NCBI RefSeq assembly: GCF_041410465.1
Contig: NZ_CP166961.1
Span: forward strand, 2,852,001-2,916,000
Direction: 5' to 3'
From: Thalassotalea sp. 273M-4
Lineage (GTDB): Bacteria > Pseudomonadota > Gammaproteobacteria > Enterobacterales > Alteromonadaceae
DNA length: 64,000 nt
Shown: positions 9,337-19,125 of the stretch, piece by piece
Numbering within the stretch: position 1 is the first letter of the stretch
How the letters are laid out: each line of letters opens with the position of its first letter
Position numbers and translations under genes: made by a program
Notes under the pieces: model-generated
What the model saw: only the letters and a program-made list of their open reading frames with translations
Database searches by the model: none
Told to the model about the DNA's origin: nothing

Positions 9337-9366
9337 GTTGCAACATTTCTGACATAATGTTGCAAC
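9337..9366. promoter_or_regulatory. Perfect 11-bp inverted repeat over the argD promoter, probable operator
   Basis: GTTGCAACATT (9337-9347) is repeated exactly in inverted form as AATGTTGCAAC (9356-9366), with an eight-base spacer. A promoter candidate, AAGACA (9330-9335) - 17 bases - CATAAT (9353-9358), runs through it, so a bound protein would cover the -10 region. There is no T tract, which argues against a terminator. The cognate regulator is not identified. Confidence 0.6.
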
Positions 9367-9451
9367 AAAATCGAACAAGGCCCGACAATTACAAAGATTT
9401 TTTTACAAATAGGCGCTTGTTCATCCCCATAGATTTATAAGGATTTTAGAA

Positions 9452-10672
9452 ATGACTGTACAATTCCCCATAAACCGTGAACTTTTTGATCAAGTAATGG
9501 TGCCTAACTATTCACCTTCTGCTGTGATCCCGGTTAGAGGACTTGGTTCTAAAGTATGGGATCAAAACGAAAAAGAATATATCGACTTTGCCGGTGGTAT
9601 TGCAGTGAACTGTCTTGGCCATTGCCACCCTGCCTTGGTTGCAGCATTAAAAGAGCAAGGTGAAAAAATTTGGCACCTTTCCAATGTAATGACCAACGAG
9701 CCGGCATTACGCTTAGCGAAAAAGATGGTTGATGCCACCTTTGCCGATAAAGTTTACTTTGCCAACTCTGGGGCTGAATCAAACGAAGCGGCTCTTAAGC
9801 TCGCGCGTCGTTGGGCCTTAGATGTTCACGGAGAAGATAAAACTCAAATCATCGCGTTTAAGCAAGGCTTCCATGGCCGTACTTTCTTTACTGTAACTGT
9901 AGGTGGTCAAGCAGCATACTCAGATGGTTTTGGTCCAAAGCCAGGTGATGTTGTTCATGCTGAATACAACAACTTAGAATCGCTAAAAGCATTAATTTCA
10001 GATAAAACGTGTGCCGTTGTGATGGAGCCCCTGCAAGGGGAAGGTGGCATTGTATCGCCAACTCAAGAGTTTGTTGAAGGCGTTCGTGAATTATGTAACC
10101 AACACAATGCATTATTAATCTTCGATGAAGTACAAACAGGCGTTGGCCGAACCGGTGAGTTATACGCTTACATGGGTTTAAACGTTACCCCTGACATTCT
10201 AACAACAGCAAAAGCTTTAGGTGGTGGATTCCCAATCGGTGCAATGATCACCACAGACAACATCGCTAAACACCTTAAAATAGGTACCCACGGCAGTACC
10301 TATGGTGGTAACCCTCTTGCTTGTGCTGTAGCAGAAGCGGCATTTGATACAGTAAATAACAAAGAGTTATTAGAACAAGTCAAAGTTAAAGAGCAAATGT
10401 TCAAGGATGGCTTAAATACGATCAACGAAAAATACGGTGTGTTTAAAGAAATTCGAGGTAAGGGTTTATTAATTGGCTCGGTACTAACTGACGAATATCA
10501 AGGTCAAGCCAAAGCATTTTTAAATGCAGCGATGGATGAAGGTTTAATGACCCTAGTCGCGGGTGCTAGTATCATTCGCTTTGCCCCATCACTTATCATC
10601 CCTGAGCAAGAGATCATTGAAGGTCTAGCTCGATTTGAACGCGCTGTTGCCAAAATGGTTGCGGCTAAGTAA
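9452..10672 (+). CDS. argD: Acetylornithine/succinylornithine aminotransferase
   Basis: PLP-dependent class III aminotransferase. In arginine synthesis it makes N-acetylornithine; in the AST degradation pathway it acts on succinylornithine. Key segments are [15 protein letters not shown], the cofactor-contacting [15 protein letters not shown] (about 109-123) and [27 protein letters not shown] with the PLP aspartate, and [15 protein letters not shown] with the Schiff-base lysine. At 406 aa it is full length. Its position just upstream of astA and astD supports use in degradation (AstC); a single enzyme serving both pathways is also common. Confidence 0.95.
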   Translation: MTVQFPINRELFDQVMVPNYSPSAVIPVRGLGSKVWDQNEKEYIDFAGGIAVNCLGHCHPALVAALKEQGEKIWHLSNVMTNEPALRLAKKMVDATFADKVYFANSGAESNEAALKLARRWALDVHGEDKTQIIAFKQGFHGRTFFTVTVGGQAAYSDGFGPKPGDVVHAEYNNLESLKALISDKTCAVVMEPLQGEGGIVSPTQEFVEGVRELCNQHNALLIFDEVQTGVGRTGELYAYMGLNVTPDILTTAKALGGGFPIGAMITTDNIAKHLKIGTHGSTYGGNPLACAVAEAAFDTVNNKELLEQVKVKEQMFKDGLNTINEKYGVFKEIRGKGLLIGSVLTDEYQGQAKAFLNAAMDEGLMTLVAGASIIRFAPSLIIPEQEIIEGLARFERAVAKMVAAK

Positions 10673-10687
10673 CTATCGGCGTTGATG

Positions 10688-10718
10688 TTCTTGTACCAGT
10701 TTCAAGCTGGTACAAGAA
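10688..10718 (+). other. Perfect intercistronic hairpin between argD and astA
   Basis: TTCTTGTACCAG and CTGGTACAAGAA form a 12-bp perfect stem with a seven-base loop, 15 bases after the argD stop and 30 bases before astA. No T run follows, so it looks like a stabilising or processing stem, or a weak attenuator, rather than a full terminator. Confidence 0.65.
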
Positions 10719-10748
10719 TAGATAACCCAGTATTACAGAGATTATCTT

Positions 10749-11756
10749 ATGATTATCATACGCCCAATTCGCAGTAGCGATTATGAAAGCCTGCATCAAA
10801 TTGCGATTGAATCTGGTCATGGATTCACGTCTTTACCCGTTAATGAAGACTTATTAGTAAGTCGGATCAATCGCGCTGGTTACTCATTTCACAAGCAACA
10901 AGTAGACGGTGATGAAGGTTACTTGTTTGTCATGGAAGACTCCGAGACAGGTGAAGTTGTTGGTACCACGGCCATTGAAGCGGCCGTTGGTTTAAGCGAT
11001 GCCTTTTACCATTACCATGTAGGTAAAGTTGTTCACTCTTCAAGAGAGCTCAAAATTTACAACAATATCGACATTTTAAGCTTATGTAATGACTATACCG
11101 GTGCTAGCGAGTTATGTACCTTATTTTTAAAAGATCAGTACCGTAAAAATAACAACGGAAGATTCTTATCTAAAGTTCGCTTTCTTTTTATGGCCGAACA
11201 TCCAGAGCGCTTTAATGATACTGTCATCGCAGAAATGCGTGGTGTGTCAGATGAAAATGGCAACTCACCATTTTGGCAATGGTTAGAGGAGCATTTCTTT
11301 TCAATGGATTTTCCTACCGCAGATTACCTATCTGGTATCGGCAAGAAAGAATTTATTGCAGAGTTAATGCCTAAATATCCTATTTATGCCAACCTGTTAA
11401 GCCCTGAAGCCCAAGCGGTTATCGGCAAAGTTCACCAAAATACGGTACCCGCTTTACGTTTGTTGGAAAACGAAGGCTTTGTGTATCGTAACTACGTCGA
11501 TATTTTTGACGCGGGGCCAACCGTTGAAGCACAACTTAAATCGATAAAAACTGTCCGTCATTCGCGTAAATTACAAGTTCGTATTGATGATATTCACACA
11601 CCCGTTAAACACATGGTATGTAATACCAAATTAGCCGATTTTAGAGCAGCTCAAGTTGCTATCGAAGTAGACGAAGAACATAATTTGGCGATATTAGACC
11701 AAGCTACAGCTAAGGCCTTACAGGTTAATTCGGGTGACTTGGTTCGCATCGGTTAG
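10749..11756 (+). CDS. astA: Arginine N-succinyltransferase
   Basis: First enzyme of the ammonia-producing arginine succinyltransferase (AST) pathway; it transfers succinyl from succinyl-CoA to the alpha-amine of arginine. The start MIIIRPIRSSDYESLHQIAIESGHGFTSLP is characteristic of AstA. Further family segments are GTTAIEAAVGLSDAFYHYHVGKVVHSS, LCTLFLKDQYRKNNNGRFLSKVRFLFMAEH and FDAGPTVEAQLKSIKT. Length of 335 aa matches the family (about 340). It lies in line with argD upstream and astD 31 bases downstream. Confidence 0.96.
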   Translation: MIIIRPIRSSDYESLHQIAIESGHGFTSLPVNEDLLVSRINRAGYSFHKQQVDGDEGYLFVMEDSETGEVVGTTAIEAAVGLSDAFYHYHVGKVVHSSRELKIYNNIDILSLCNDYTGASELCTLFLKDQYRKNNNGRFLSKVRFLFMAEHPERFNDTVIAEMRGVSDENGNSPFWQWLEEHFFSMDFPTADYLSGIGKKEFIAELMPKYPIYANLLSPEAQAVIGKVHQNTVPALRLLENEGFVYRNYVDIFDAGPTVEAQLKSIKTVRHSRKLQVRIDDIHTPVKHMVCNTKLADFRAAQVAIEVDEEHNLAILDQATAKALQVNSGDLVRIG

Positions 11757-11787
11757 TGCCAATTAAAAAAATAATGAGAGGAAATAA

Positions 11788-13257
11788 ATGACAAATTCAG
11801 TACATTTTATTAATGGCCAGTGGGTGCCGGGTTTAGGGCACAACTTCGAATCGTTAAACCCAGCCAGAAACGAAGTTATTTGGTCCGGTAACAGCGCGAG
11901 TGCCCCCCAAGTTAACGAAGCCATAAACAGTGCGAGAATCGCCTTTTACGATTGGGCTTTGTTATCGGTTGATGAGCGAATCAAGGTCATTGAGGCCTAT
12001 GGTGCTGAGCTTAATGACAATAAAGAGCAAATGGCCATAACCATTGCACAAGAAACGGGTAAACCGTTATGGGAAGCTCGTACTGAAGCGGGTGCAATGA
12101 TTGGAAAAATCAACCTATCCATAAAAGCCTATAATGAGCGCACGGGGGTAACGGAAAATCCAATGCCGGGTGCCAAAGCTTTCATTCGCCATAAACCACA
12201 TGGCGTGGTTGCCGTGTTTGGGCCATATAACTTCCCAGGCCATTTACCTAATGGTCACATTGTTCCGGCCCTTATTGCAGGGAATACAGTGGTTTTCAAA
12301 CCGTCTGAGCTAACCCCAAAAGTAGCAGAGTTCACTTTGCAATTATGGCAAAAGGCTGGTTTACCTGCTGGCGTTATTAACCTAATTCAAGGTGAGATTG
12401 AAACTGGCAAAGCATTAGCAAATCACCCAGGCATTGATGGATTATTCTTCACTGGTAGCTCAACCACGGGTAAGTTATTGCATCAACAGTTTGCTGGACA
12501 GCCTGGCAAGATTTTAGCGTTAGAAATGGGTGGAAATAACCCATTAATCGTAAAAGACGTAAGTGATATCAATGCCGTTGTTCATGATATCGTGCAGTCG
12601 GCTTTTATCACCACAGGGCAACGTTGTACTTGTTCACGCCGCTTGTTCATTGAAAAAGGTGAGCAAGGTGATGCCATTATTGAAAAACTTATCGCGGTCA
12701 CTAAAGCCATAAAAATTGGTTATTATGACGATCAAGAGCAACCCTTTATCGGCTCAATGATTTCTGCTAAAGCTGCCTCATCTTTGGTTAATGCTTATCA
12801 AAGTCTATTATCAATGGGCGGGAAATCACTTGTTGAATTAACTCAAAAAGATCCCGAAACAGGTTTTGTTACACCTGGGATTGTCGATGTTACTGACATT
12901 GACGATTTACCCGATGAAGAGCATTTTGGGCCATTGTTAAAGATTCAACGTTACGACGATTTTGATGTCGCTATTACCATGGCAAATAATACCAGCTTTG
13001 GTTTATCCGCCGGTTTATTAAGTGACAGCGAAGAGCTATACAATCACTTCTTTACACGTATTCGTGCGGGTATTGTAAACTGGAACAAACCCATTACTGG
13101 GGCGAGTGGTGCGGCACCTTTTGGTGGCATTGGTGATTCAGGAAACCATCGAGCAAGCGCTTACTACGCTGCTGACTACTGTGCTTATCCTGTGGCTTCT
13201 GTTGAAGCTGAAAAAGTACAGTTACCAGAACAACTAAGCCCAGGCTTGAGTATTTAA
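11788..13257 (+). CDS. astD: N-succinylglutamate 5-semialdehyde dehydrogenase
   Basis: NAD-dependent aldehyde dehydrogenase that oxidises succinylglutamate semialdehyde in the AST pathway. It shows [31 protein letters not shown] (substrate and cofactor entry), [15 protein letters not shown], the general base in [11 protein letters not shown] and the catalytic cysteine in [13 protein letters not shown] (about residue 283). Its 489 aa match the family. The ATG has a GAGAGG site upstream. astB and astE are not in this window, so the pathway must be completed elsewhere. Confidence 0.96.
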   Translation: MTNSVHFINGQWVPGLGHNFESLNPARNEVIWSGNSASAPQVNEAINSARIAFYDWALLSVDERIKVIEAYGAELNDNKEQMAITIAQETGKPLWEARTEAGAMIGKINLSIKAYNERTGVTENPMPGAKAFIRHKPHGVVAVFGPYNFPGHLPNGHIVPALIAGNTVVFKPSELTPKVAEFTLQLWQKAGLPAGVINLIQGEIETGKALANHPGIDGLFFTGSSTTGKLLHQQFAGQPGKILALEMGGNNPLIVKDVSDINAVVHDIVQSAFITTGQRCTCSRRLFIEKGEQGDAIIEKLIAVTKAIKIGYYDDQEQPFIGSMISAKAASSLVNAYQSLLSMGGKSLVELTQKDPETGFVTPGIVDVTDIDDLPDEEHFGPLLKIQRYDDFDVAITMANNTSFGLSAGLLSDSEELYNHFFTRIRAGIVNWNKPITGASGAAPFGGIGDSGNHRASAYYAADYCAYPVASVEAEKVQLPEQLSPGLSI

Positions 13258-13349
13258 GATGAACGCCATGTCGAGCATCACAAAATGTTGTGGTTTAACA
13301 CCACCGTTTTTTAGCTGTATCGATAACCTATAACCCAGGTATTCAGTCC

Positions 13350-13375
13350 ATGACCTGCACCAAAGTGCAGGTCAT
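13350..13375 (+). terminator. Hairpin after astD, probable terminator
   Basis: ATGACCTGCAC-caaa-GTGCAGGTCAT is a perfect 11-bp stem with a tetraloop, followed by only TTT. It lies 93 bases after the astD stop. The short T run makes termination likely but not certain. Confidence 0.6.
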
Positions 13376-13450
13376 TTTGGCTATCTAACACCTGTGCCTT
13401 CCACATTGTTGGCTAGCCTCCGTAAATAACAATTATAAAGGATGTTAGTT

Positions 13451-14245
13451 ATGTCAAAAAAAGTAAAAGCCTTATTCGATAAAATTTGGGCACAATATTT
13501 AACCGTGACGCCATCGGCTAAAAAGGTGCATCAGTTACTTGGTAACGGCGATGATTTAATAAATGATCACGTCGCTTATCGCACCTTTAATTTAGCCAAA
13601 GTAAATTTAGATACATTAGCTCAAAGCTTGATAAAGTTGGGCTACAAAGAATGTGGGCAATATACATTTGTCGCGAAAAAGCTTAATGCTAAACATTTTG
13701 AACACCCAGATGAAAGCCAACCTAAAGTATTCATTAGTGAGTTATTAGTTGAAGAATTCTCAGACCCCGTACAAAAGATCATTCATCGCATCGTAGAGCA
13801 AGTTGATGCCGACAAAGTCAGCGAGGAAGCTTTTTTATATTCTGGTACACACTGGCAAATCAGCAGTGATGAATATCAGACATTATTAAATGAAAGTGAG
13901 TATGCAGCTTGGCTAGCAGCTTGGGGTTATCGAGCGAACCATTTTACGGTCAGCATTAATCATTTAAATGACTATGACAGCATAGAACAAGTAAATGAAA
14001 CCATTAAACAAGGTGGCTTTGAGCTTAACACCTCGGGCGGTGAAATTAAGGGCAATGAACACGTTAAACTGGAACAATCTTCAACTATGGCTGACCATGC
14101 AGAAGTAGAGTTTAGCGATATCAAATTAACCATTCCTAGCTGTTTCTATGAATTTGCCAAACGCTACCCACTAGCAAACGGAAAACTGTATACCGGCTTT
14201 GTTGCAGCTTCGGCCGATAAAATTTTCGAAAGTACCAATCGTTAA
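13451..14245 (+). CDS. DUF1338 family protein (2-oxoadipate dioxygenase/decarboxylase-like)
   Basis: A 264-residue DUF1338 protein. Characterised members (HglS/YdcJ family) are iron-dependent VOC-fold enzymes converting 2-oxoadipate to 2-hydroxyglutarate in D-lysine breakdown; this shorter form has not been assigned. Visible family features are NDHVAYRTFNL near the N-terminus (a probable metal histidine), ISELLVEEFS, GYRANHFTVSINHL with a conserved histidine, and YEFAKRYPLANGKLYTGFVAASADKIFEST at the C-terminus. The ATG at 13451 is used because the AAAGG ribosome site directly abuts the upstream ATG at 13442. It follows the ast genes, suggesting an amino-acid catabolic role by context. Confidence 0.8.
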   Translation: MSKKVKALFDKIWAQYLTVTPSAKKVHQLLGNGDDLINDHVAYRTFNLAKVNLDTLAQSLIKLGYKECGQYTFVAKKLNAKHFEHPDESQPKVFISELLVEEFSDPVQKIIHRIVEQVDADKVSEEAFLYSGTHWQISSDEYQTLLNESEYAAWLAAWGYRANHFTVSINHLNDYDSIEQVNETIKQGGFELNTSGGEIKGNEHVKLEQSSTMADHAEVEFSDIKLTIPSCFYEFAKRYPLANGKLYTGFVAASADKIFESTNR

Positions 14246-14432
14246 TCAAAACAGGTAAACGTTGTTAATAGCGCTATAGCAAAATCTATAGTGCTTACCT
14301 TATGGTAATGGCGCTTGTAACCAAACGGTTAATAACAACCGCAATGGGTTCTAGTTGTGATAACTAATGAACTTTATAGATAAAAACATTACACTAACGA
14401 CATTATGTTGAAGATTAAAATGGATTAAAAAA

Positions 14433-14840
14433 ATGAAAGCAACAGTGACATGGGTTGAAAACCAATTATTCATGGGAACATCAGAAACAGGCCATTGTGT
14501 GGTTATGGATGCTAATGCTGGTGCGCTAGCACCAAGTCCAATGGAAAACGTACTAATTTCATTAGGTGGCTGTTCATCAGTTGATGTCGTGAGTATATTA
14601 GACAAAGCCAGACAACAAGTTAGTGGCTGTAAAGTGGAACTTTCAGGCAATCGAGTTGATAGTGTCCCTCGAGTATTTTCTGATATTCATTTGCATTTTG
14701 TTATCACTGGCAACAAAGTGAGTGAAAAACACGTTGAGCGCGCTGTTCAATTGTCGGCAGACAAATACTGTTCCGTTGCTCTTATGCTCAATAAAAGCGT
14801 CAAAATCAGCCACGATTTTGAAATAGTTGAAGCAGATTAA
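14433..14840 (+). CDS. OsmC family protein, YhfA-type
   Basis: Cytoplasmic OsmC/Ohr-superfamily protein (135 aa). The two conserved cysteines are in SLGGCSSVDVVSIL (about residue 49) and SADKYCSVALML (about residue 112), the pair used for peroxide reduction in the superfamily. E. coli YhfA is the closest named relative, and its gene lies beside prkB, as here (prkB is convergent 104 bases downstream), which supports the assignment. The substrate is not established. A shared hairpin separates the two genes. Confidence 0.88.
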   Translation: MKATVTWVENQLFMGTSETGHCVVMDANAGALAPSPMENVLISLGGCSSVDVVSILDKARQQVSGCKVELSGNRVDSVPRVFSDIHLHFVITGNKVSEKHVERAVQLSADKYCSVALMLNKSVKISHDFEIVEAD

Positions 14841-14859
14841 ACTCAGATTTTGAGAGCAG

Positions 14860-14885
14860 AAAAGCGGCATAAGCCGCTTTTTTTT
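14860..14885. terminator. Bidirectional terminator between yhfA-like gene and prkB
   Basis: AAAGCGGC-ataa-GCCGCTTT followed by TTTTT on the plus strand and preceded by A residues. It lies between two convergent genes. Confidence 0.88.
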
Positions 14886-14943
14886 ATAGGAATATTAACG
14901 GAACAAGGCGTTAAGAAACCCTGCCGGTATAGAATATATAAAT

Positions 14944-15858
14944 TTAGCTTCGTTTTAAGCTGTCTTTTTTCATCCAGCTCATCTTTAATTGGGCTTCTTT
15001 TTTGCGCGCCATTAACTCGACAACTAATGGTCGCAGGATTAATTCCATGGCAAAGCCCATTTTACCGCCCGGAACAACCAAGGTATTCACCCGTGACATA
15101 AACGATCCATCGATCATCCGAAGATAATAAGGAAAATCTACGTTGGTAATTTCACGAAAACGGATAACAACAAAACTTTCATCCTGACTAGGAATAGTTT
15201 TGGCGCTAAAAGGGTTTGAAGTGTCTACCGTAGGGACCCGTTGAAAGTTGATGTGTGTCCGTGAAAATTGAGGGGTAATGTAATGGAAATAATCATCCAT
15301 ACTTCGCACGATTCCTTCATTTACGGCTTCACGAGAATGACCTCGTTGATTGGTGTCGCGAACAATTTTTTGAATCCATTCAAGATTAACAATGGGCACC
15401 ATTCCAATGAGCAAGTCTACATGCTGCGCTACGTCATTTTTTTCAGTCACTACCCCACCATGAAGGCCTTCATAGAATAAAAGGTCTGAGTTACTTGGTA
15501 GGGGCTCCCAGGGGGTAAAAGTACCTGGCATTTGATTATACGGCACAGCTTCATCAAAAGTATGCAAATATCGGCGCATAACACCTTGACCAGTTTCACC
15601 AAAATCTTTAAACAGCTTTTCTAAAGCATCAAAATCGTTAGCAACATCACCAAAGTAGCTTACTTGGCCACCTTCAGCTTGTGCTTTACGCCGTTCTAAA
15701 TCCATTTCAGGGCGAGTAAAGCGATGAAAGCTATCGCCTTCAACCAACGCGGGACTAATACCTAGTGAGCGGAACATATGAGCGAAAGCCTCAGAGGTTG
15801 TTGATGTTCCTGCACCGGAAGAGCCCGTTACGGCGATTATTGGATTTTTTGCTGTCAT
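14944..15858 (-). CDS. prkB: Phosphoribulokinase-like protein PrkB
   Basis: P-loop kinase of the phosphoribulokinase/uridine kinase family, with the Walker A loop AVTGSSGAGTSTTSEAF at residues 9-25, the catalytic-region EGDSFHRFTRPEMD and LLFYEGLHGGVV. The length is 304 aa (about 290 in E. coli PrkB). Organisms of this type lack RuBisCO and the Calvin cycle, so the true substrate is uncertain. The gene is convergent with the OsmC-like gene, as at the E. coli prkB-yhfA-crp locus. The 277 bases between it and rplQ hold only the rplQ terminator. Confidence 0.9.
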   Translation of the reverse strand: MTAKNPIIAVTGSSGAGTSTTSEAFAHMFRSLGISPALVEGDSFHRFTRPEMDLERRKAQAEGGQVSYFGDVANDFDALEKLFKDFGETGQGVMRRYLHTFDEAVPYNQMPGTFTPWEPLPSNSDLLFYEGLHGGVVTEKNDVAQHVDLLIGMVPIVNLEWIQKIVRDTNQRGHSREAVNEGIVRSMDDYFHYITPQFSRTHINFQRVPTVDTSNPFSAKTIPSQDESFVVIRFREITNVDFPYYLRMIDGSFMSRVNTLVVPGGKMGFAMELILRPLVVELMARKKEAQLKMSWMKKDSLKRS

Positions 15859-16084
15859 AAGATCACTTTGAATAAATAGACTATTACTTTTATACGGGTT
15901 TGTGCGAGTGAGGTCAAGTTAGCTGATGGGTTAATGAACAAAGGAAAACCAAATTAAACAGTAACTTAAGCAGTTGAAATTTAAAACCATTAAGACCTGA
16001 GTACGATTAATGAGGTTGAATCTAGAGGAAGTTAGAACGAGTATTAACCCAACAAAGGGGCGTCAATTGAGGTAAGTAAAAGTC

Positions 16085-16114
16085 AAAAAAAAAGGAGCCC
16101 TAAAGGCTCCTTTT
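16085..16114 (-). terminator. Terminator of the alpha ribosomal operon
   Basis: On the minus strand AAAAGGAGCC pairs with GGCTCCTTTT around a five-base loop and runs into a long T tract. It lies 22 bases after the rplQ stop, closing the S10-spc-alpha superoperon. Confidence 0.92.
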
Positions 16115-16135
16115 ATAAATCAATATTTAAACTGA

Positions 16136-16543
16136 TTATGCTTCAGTTGAAACTTCTTCCGTTTGTTCAACAGTTTCTTCAACTGCTGGACGGTCTACTA
16201 ATTCAATGTAAGCCATTGGTGCTTTATCACCAGTACGGTAACCGCATTTTAAGATGCGAGTGTAACCACCTGGACGTTCTTGGTAACGAGGACCAAGTTC
16301 GTTGAATAAAATACCTACTACTTCTTGATCGCGAGTACGAGCGAAAGCTAAACGACGGTTAGCAACGCTATCTGTTTTAGCCAATGTGATTAGTGGCTCA
16401 ACAACGCGACGTAATTCTTTAGCTTTAGCAACGGTAGTTTTGATAACGCCGTGCTTAACTAGAGAACTTGCCATATTGCGGAACATCGCCTGGCGATGAC
16501 TGCTATTACGGTTTAACTGGCGACCGCTTTTACGATGGCGCAT
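16136..16543 (-). CDS. rplQ: 50S ribosomal protein L17
   Basis: Large-subunit protein near the exit tunnel. The start [29 protein letters not shown] is the invariant L17 N-terminus. The core [30 protein letters not shown] follows, and an acidic tail ([15 protein letters not shown]) ends it. It has 135 aa (127 in E. coli). It is the last gene of the alpha operon (rpsM-rpsK-rpsD-rpoA-rplQ), 41 bases after rpoA, followed by an intrinsic terminator. Confidence 0.99.
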   Translation of the reverse strand: MRHRKSGRQLNRNSSHRQAMFRNMASSLVKHGVIKTTVAKAKELRRVVEPLITLAKTDSVANRRLAFARTRDQEVVGILFNELGPRYQERPGGYTRILKCGYRTGDKAPMAYIELVDRPAVEETVEQTEEVSTEA

Positions 16544-16584
16544 AAGTTAATCCTTATCTCTTAAACTATTAAAACGATGTCGAC

Positions 16585-17574
16585 TTAGTCGTTATCAGCA
16601 ATGCTTTCAGGCGGCCAGTTTTCTAGGCGCATACCCAGAGAAAGACCACGAGACGCTAAAACGTCTTTGATTTCAGTTAAAGACTTCTTACCTAAGTTAG
16701 GTGTTTTAAGAAGCTCAACTTCTGCACGCTGTACTAAGTCACCAATATATTGAATCGCTTCTGCTTTTAAACAGTTGGCTGAACGAACTGTAAGCTCTAG
16801 GTCATCAACAGGGCGAAGAAGGATTGGGTCGAAAGCAGGTTTAACTTCTTCCGGCTCAACTTCTTTCACGTCGCGTAAGTCAACAAACGCATCTAGCTGT
16901 TCAGCTAAGATGGTTGAAGCACGACGGATAGCTTCTTCTGGATCTAACGTACCGTTAGTTTCCATGTCGATAACAAGCTTGTCTAAATCAGTACGCTGCT
17001 CAACACGAGCAGAGTCAACATCATAAGCAATTCTTTCAACAGGACTGAAAGACGCGTCAACTAGTAAACGACCAATTGCACGATCTTCCTCTTCGGCGTT
17101 ACGACGAGCAGAAGCAGGAACGTAACCACGACCCATTTCTACTTTAATGCGCATGCTGATAGAGCCATCACCTGTTAAATTACAGATAACGTGTGCAGGA
17201 TTAGCGATTGTTACATCACCATCATGCTGGATATCAGCGGCCGTTACAGGGCCTTCTCCTGACTTAGTTAAAGTTAAAACTGCTTCAGTTTTGCCTTCTA
17301 AACCAACTGCCAGTCCTTTTAGGTTTAACAGAATTTCGATGATGTCTTCTTGAACACCTTCTTTAGAACTGTATTCATGCAATACACCATCAATTTCAAC
17401 TTCAGTCACTGCACAACCTGGCATTGATGAAAGAAGAATACGACGTAGCGCATTACCTAAAGTATGACCAAAACCACGTTCAAGTGGTTCTAAAGTTACC
17501 TTAGCACGAGTGTTAGAAACGTTTTCGATCCCAACAAGTTTTGGCTTAAGGAATTCGGTTACAGAACCCTGCAT
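16585..17574 (-). CDS. rpoA: DNA-directed RNA polymerase subunit alpha
   Basis: Dimer scaffold of RNA polymerase. The N-terminal domain (about 1-235) carries [24 protein letters not shown], the dimer and beta contact region. A linker ([15 protein letters not shown]) leads to the C-terminal domain with [25 protein letters not shown], which contains the DNA/UP-element residues equivalent to E. coli R265, N268 and C269, and [23 protein letters not shown]. At 329 aa it is identical in length to E. coli. It lies between rpsD and rplQ in the alpha operon. Confidence 0.99.
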   Translation of the reverse strand: MQGSVTEFLKPKLVGIENVSNTRAKVTLEPLERGFGHTLGNALRRILLSSMPGCAVTEVEIDGVLHEYSSKEGVQEDIIEILLNLKGLAVGLEGKTEAVLTLTKSGEGPVTAADIQHDGDVTIANPAHVICNLTGDGSISMRIKVEMGRGYVPASARRNAEEEDRAIGRLLVDASFSPVERIAYDVDSARVEQRTDLDKLVIDMETNGTLDPEEAIRRASTILAEQLDAFVDLRDVKEVEPEEVKPAFDPILLRPVDDLELTVRSANCLKAEAIQYIGDLVQRAEVELLKTPNLGKKSLTEIKDVLASRGLSLGMRLENWPPESIADND

Positions 17575-17599
17575 TATTGTCCTCTCTTAAAGTTCAGCT

Positions 17600-18220
17600 T
17601 TATTTCGAGTAAAGCTCGACAATCAACTGTTCGTTGATTTCGGCTGATAGGTCAGAACGATCTGGAATACGCTTGAACGTACCTTCCATTTTCTTATTAT
17701 CAACTTCAACCCAGACTGGCTTCTCACGTTGTTCAGCTAGTTCTAAAGCAGCGATGATACGCGCTTGAGTTTTAGCTTTCTCACGAATTGATACCACATC
17801 GTCTGCTTTAACAGCGAAAGATGGAATGTTAACAACTTTACCGTTTACTACGATAGCTTTGTGGCTAACTAGCTGACGAGCTTCTGCACGAGTAGATGCA
17901 TAACCCATACGGTAAACAACGTTGTCTAGACGCTTTTCTAAAAGTTGCAACAAGTTTTCACCAGTGTTGCCTTTAAGACGAGCGGCTTCTTTGTAGTAGT
18001 TACGGAATTGTTTTTCTAGAACACCGTAAATACGACGTACTTTTTGCTTCTCACGAAGTTGTACACCGTAGTCAGATAAACGACCGCGACGAGCGCCGTG
18101 CTGACCCGGGATAGTTTCGATCTTACATTTAGTGTCAATTGCCCTAACACCACTTTTAAGGAACAAGTCTGTTCCTTCGCGGCGGCTAAGTTTTAGCTTA
18201 GGACCTAAATATCTTGCCAT
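17600..18220 (-). CDS. rpsD: 30S ribosomal protein S4
   Basis: Primary 16S rRNA-binding assembly protein and, in E. coli, the autogenous repressor of the alpha operon. It starts [29 protein letters not shown]. The S4 domain [38 protein letters not shown] is at about 94-130. At 206 aa it matches E. coli. It lacks the N-terminal zinc cysteine cluster found in zinc-binding S4 forms. A probable S4 target leader precedes rpsM in the same operon. Confidence 0.99.
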   Translation of the reverse strand: MARYLGPKLKLSRREGTDLFLKSGVRAIDTKCKIETIPGQHGARRGRLSDYGVQLREKQKVRRIYGVLEKQFRNYYKEAARLKGNTGENLLQLLEKRLDNVVYRMGYASTRAEARQLVSHKAIVVNGKVVNIPSFAVKADDVVSIREKAKTQARIIAALELAEQREKPVWVEVDNKKMEGTFKRIPDRSDLSAEINEQLIVELYSK

Positions 18221-18241
18221 GTTATTTCTCCAACAAACCTA

Positions 18242-18631
18242 TTAAACGCGACGTTTCTTAGGTGGACGACAACCATTATGAGGAATAGGTGTAACGTCAG
18301 TAATGTTGGTGATTTTGAAACCAGCAGCATTTAAGGCACGGATAGCAGATTCACGACCTGGACCTGGACCTTTAACGAACACTTCAATATTCTTCAAGCC
18401 AAACTCTTGTGCTACTTTACCAGCACGATCAGCAGCAACCTGTGCAGCGAATGGAGTTGATTTACGTGAACCACGGAAACCAGAACCACCTGCAGTTGCC
18501 CAAGATAAAGCGTTACCTTGACGATCTGTAAGAGTTACGATTGTGTTGTTGAAAGACGCATGGATGTGCGCCATACCATCAGCAACTTGTTTTTTTACGC
18601 GACGCTTTGCGCGAGTTGGTGTTTTAGCCAT
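18242..18631 (-). CDS. rpsK: 30S ribosomal protein S11
   Basis: Small-subunit platform protein near the E site. Family segments are [51 protein letters not shown] and the C-terminal [20 protein letters not shown]. It has 129 aa as in E. coli. It lies between rpsM (16 bases upstream) and rpsD (21 bases downstream) in the alpha operon. Confidence 0.99.
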   Translation of the reverse strand: MAKTPTRAKRRVKKQVADGMAHIHASFNNTIVTLTDRQGNALSWATAGGSGFRGSRKSTPFAAQVAADRAGKVAQEFGLKNIEVFVKGPGPGRESAIRALNAAGFKITNITDVTPIPHNGCRPPKKRRV

Positions 18632-18647
18632 GTCTAATTACCTCGAT

Positions 18648-19004
18648 CTACTTTTTAATCGGCTTACGAGGACCTTTACGGGTGCGCGCATTAGTCTTAG
18701 TGCGTTGACCACGTAGAGGAAGACTGCGACGATGGCGTAAACCACGATAACAGCCAAGGTCCATCAGACGCTTGATGTTCATTGATACTTCACGACGTAA
18801 ATCACCTTCTACGGAAAATTTCGCCACTTCTGCACGAAGCAAATCGATTTGAGCTTCGTCTAATTCACTGATCTTGATATCTTCAGCAATACCGGCGTTC
18901 GCACAAATTTCTTTTGCACGCGTTGCGCCGATACCGTAGATAGCTGTAATGGCAATTACAGCATGCTTACGATCAGGGATGTTAATGCCAGCGATACGGG
19001 CCAC
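18648..19004 (-). CDS. rpsM: 30S ribosomal protein S13
   Basis: Head protein of the small subunit that contacts the P-site tRNA and bridges to the large subunit. The sequence [26 protein letters not shown] and the C-terminal tail [21 protein letters not shown] are typical. A GTG start at 19004 gives 118 aa, the E. coli length, with AGGAG eight bases upstream; an upstream in-frame GTG at 19010 would sit almost on the ribosome-binding site. It is the first gene of the alpha operon and the expected site of S4 translational control. Confidence 0.98.
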   Translation of the reverse strand: MARIAGINIPDRKHAVIAITAIYGIGATRAKEICANAGIAEDIKISELDEAQIDLLRAEVAKFSVEGDLRREVSMNIKRLMDLGCYRGLRHRRSLPLRGQRTKTNARTRKGPRKPIKK

Positions 19005-19075
19005 TAACACATCTCCTATACTTAGGTTAAAAGAAACCGGTTGAAAAGCCCGTTAGGATACTCAACCAGCGATGT
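19002..19075 (-). promoter_or_regulatory. Alpha-operon ribosome-binding-site leader (S4 target)
   Basis: On the minus strand the rpsM leader contains TTGAGTATCCT followed by ACGGGCTTTTCA, then the AGGAG site and GTG start. This matches, as I recall it, the E. coli alpha leader (TTGAGTATCCTGAAAACGGGCTTTTCAG), which folds into the nested pseudoknot bound by S4 and traps the ribosome. The start codon is also GTG in both. The assignment rests on this similarity and the position; folding was not computed. Confidence 0.75.
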
Positions 19076-19084
19076 TTTTGCAAA

Positions 19085-19119
19085 CTAAAGCGCCATTTTT
19101 TCATAAAATGACGCTTTAG
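19085..19119 (-). terminator. Hairpin between rpmJ and rpsM, possible attenuator
   Basis: CTAAAGCG-T-CATTTT pairs with AAAATG-G-CGCTTTAG on the minus strand (14 bp plus one mismatch), six bases after the rpmJ stop. The following T tract is poor (TTTGCAAAAA), so it may be a partial terminator or processing stem separating the spc and alpha parts. Confidence 0.55.
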
Positions 19120-19125
19120 TAAAGA

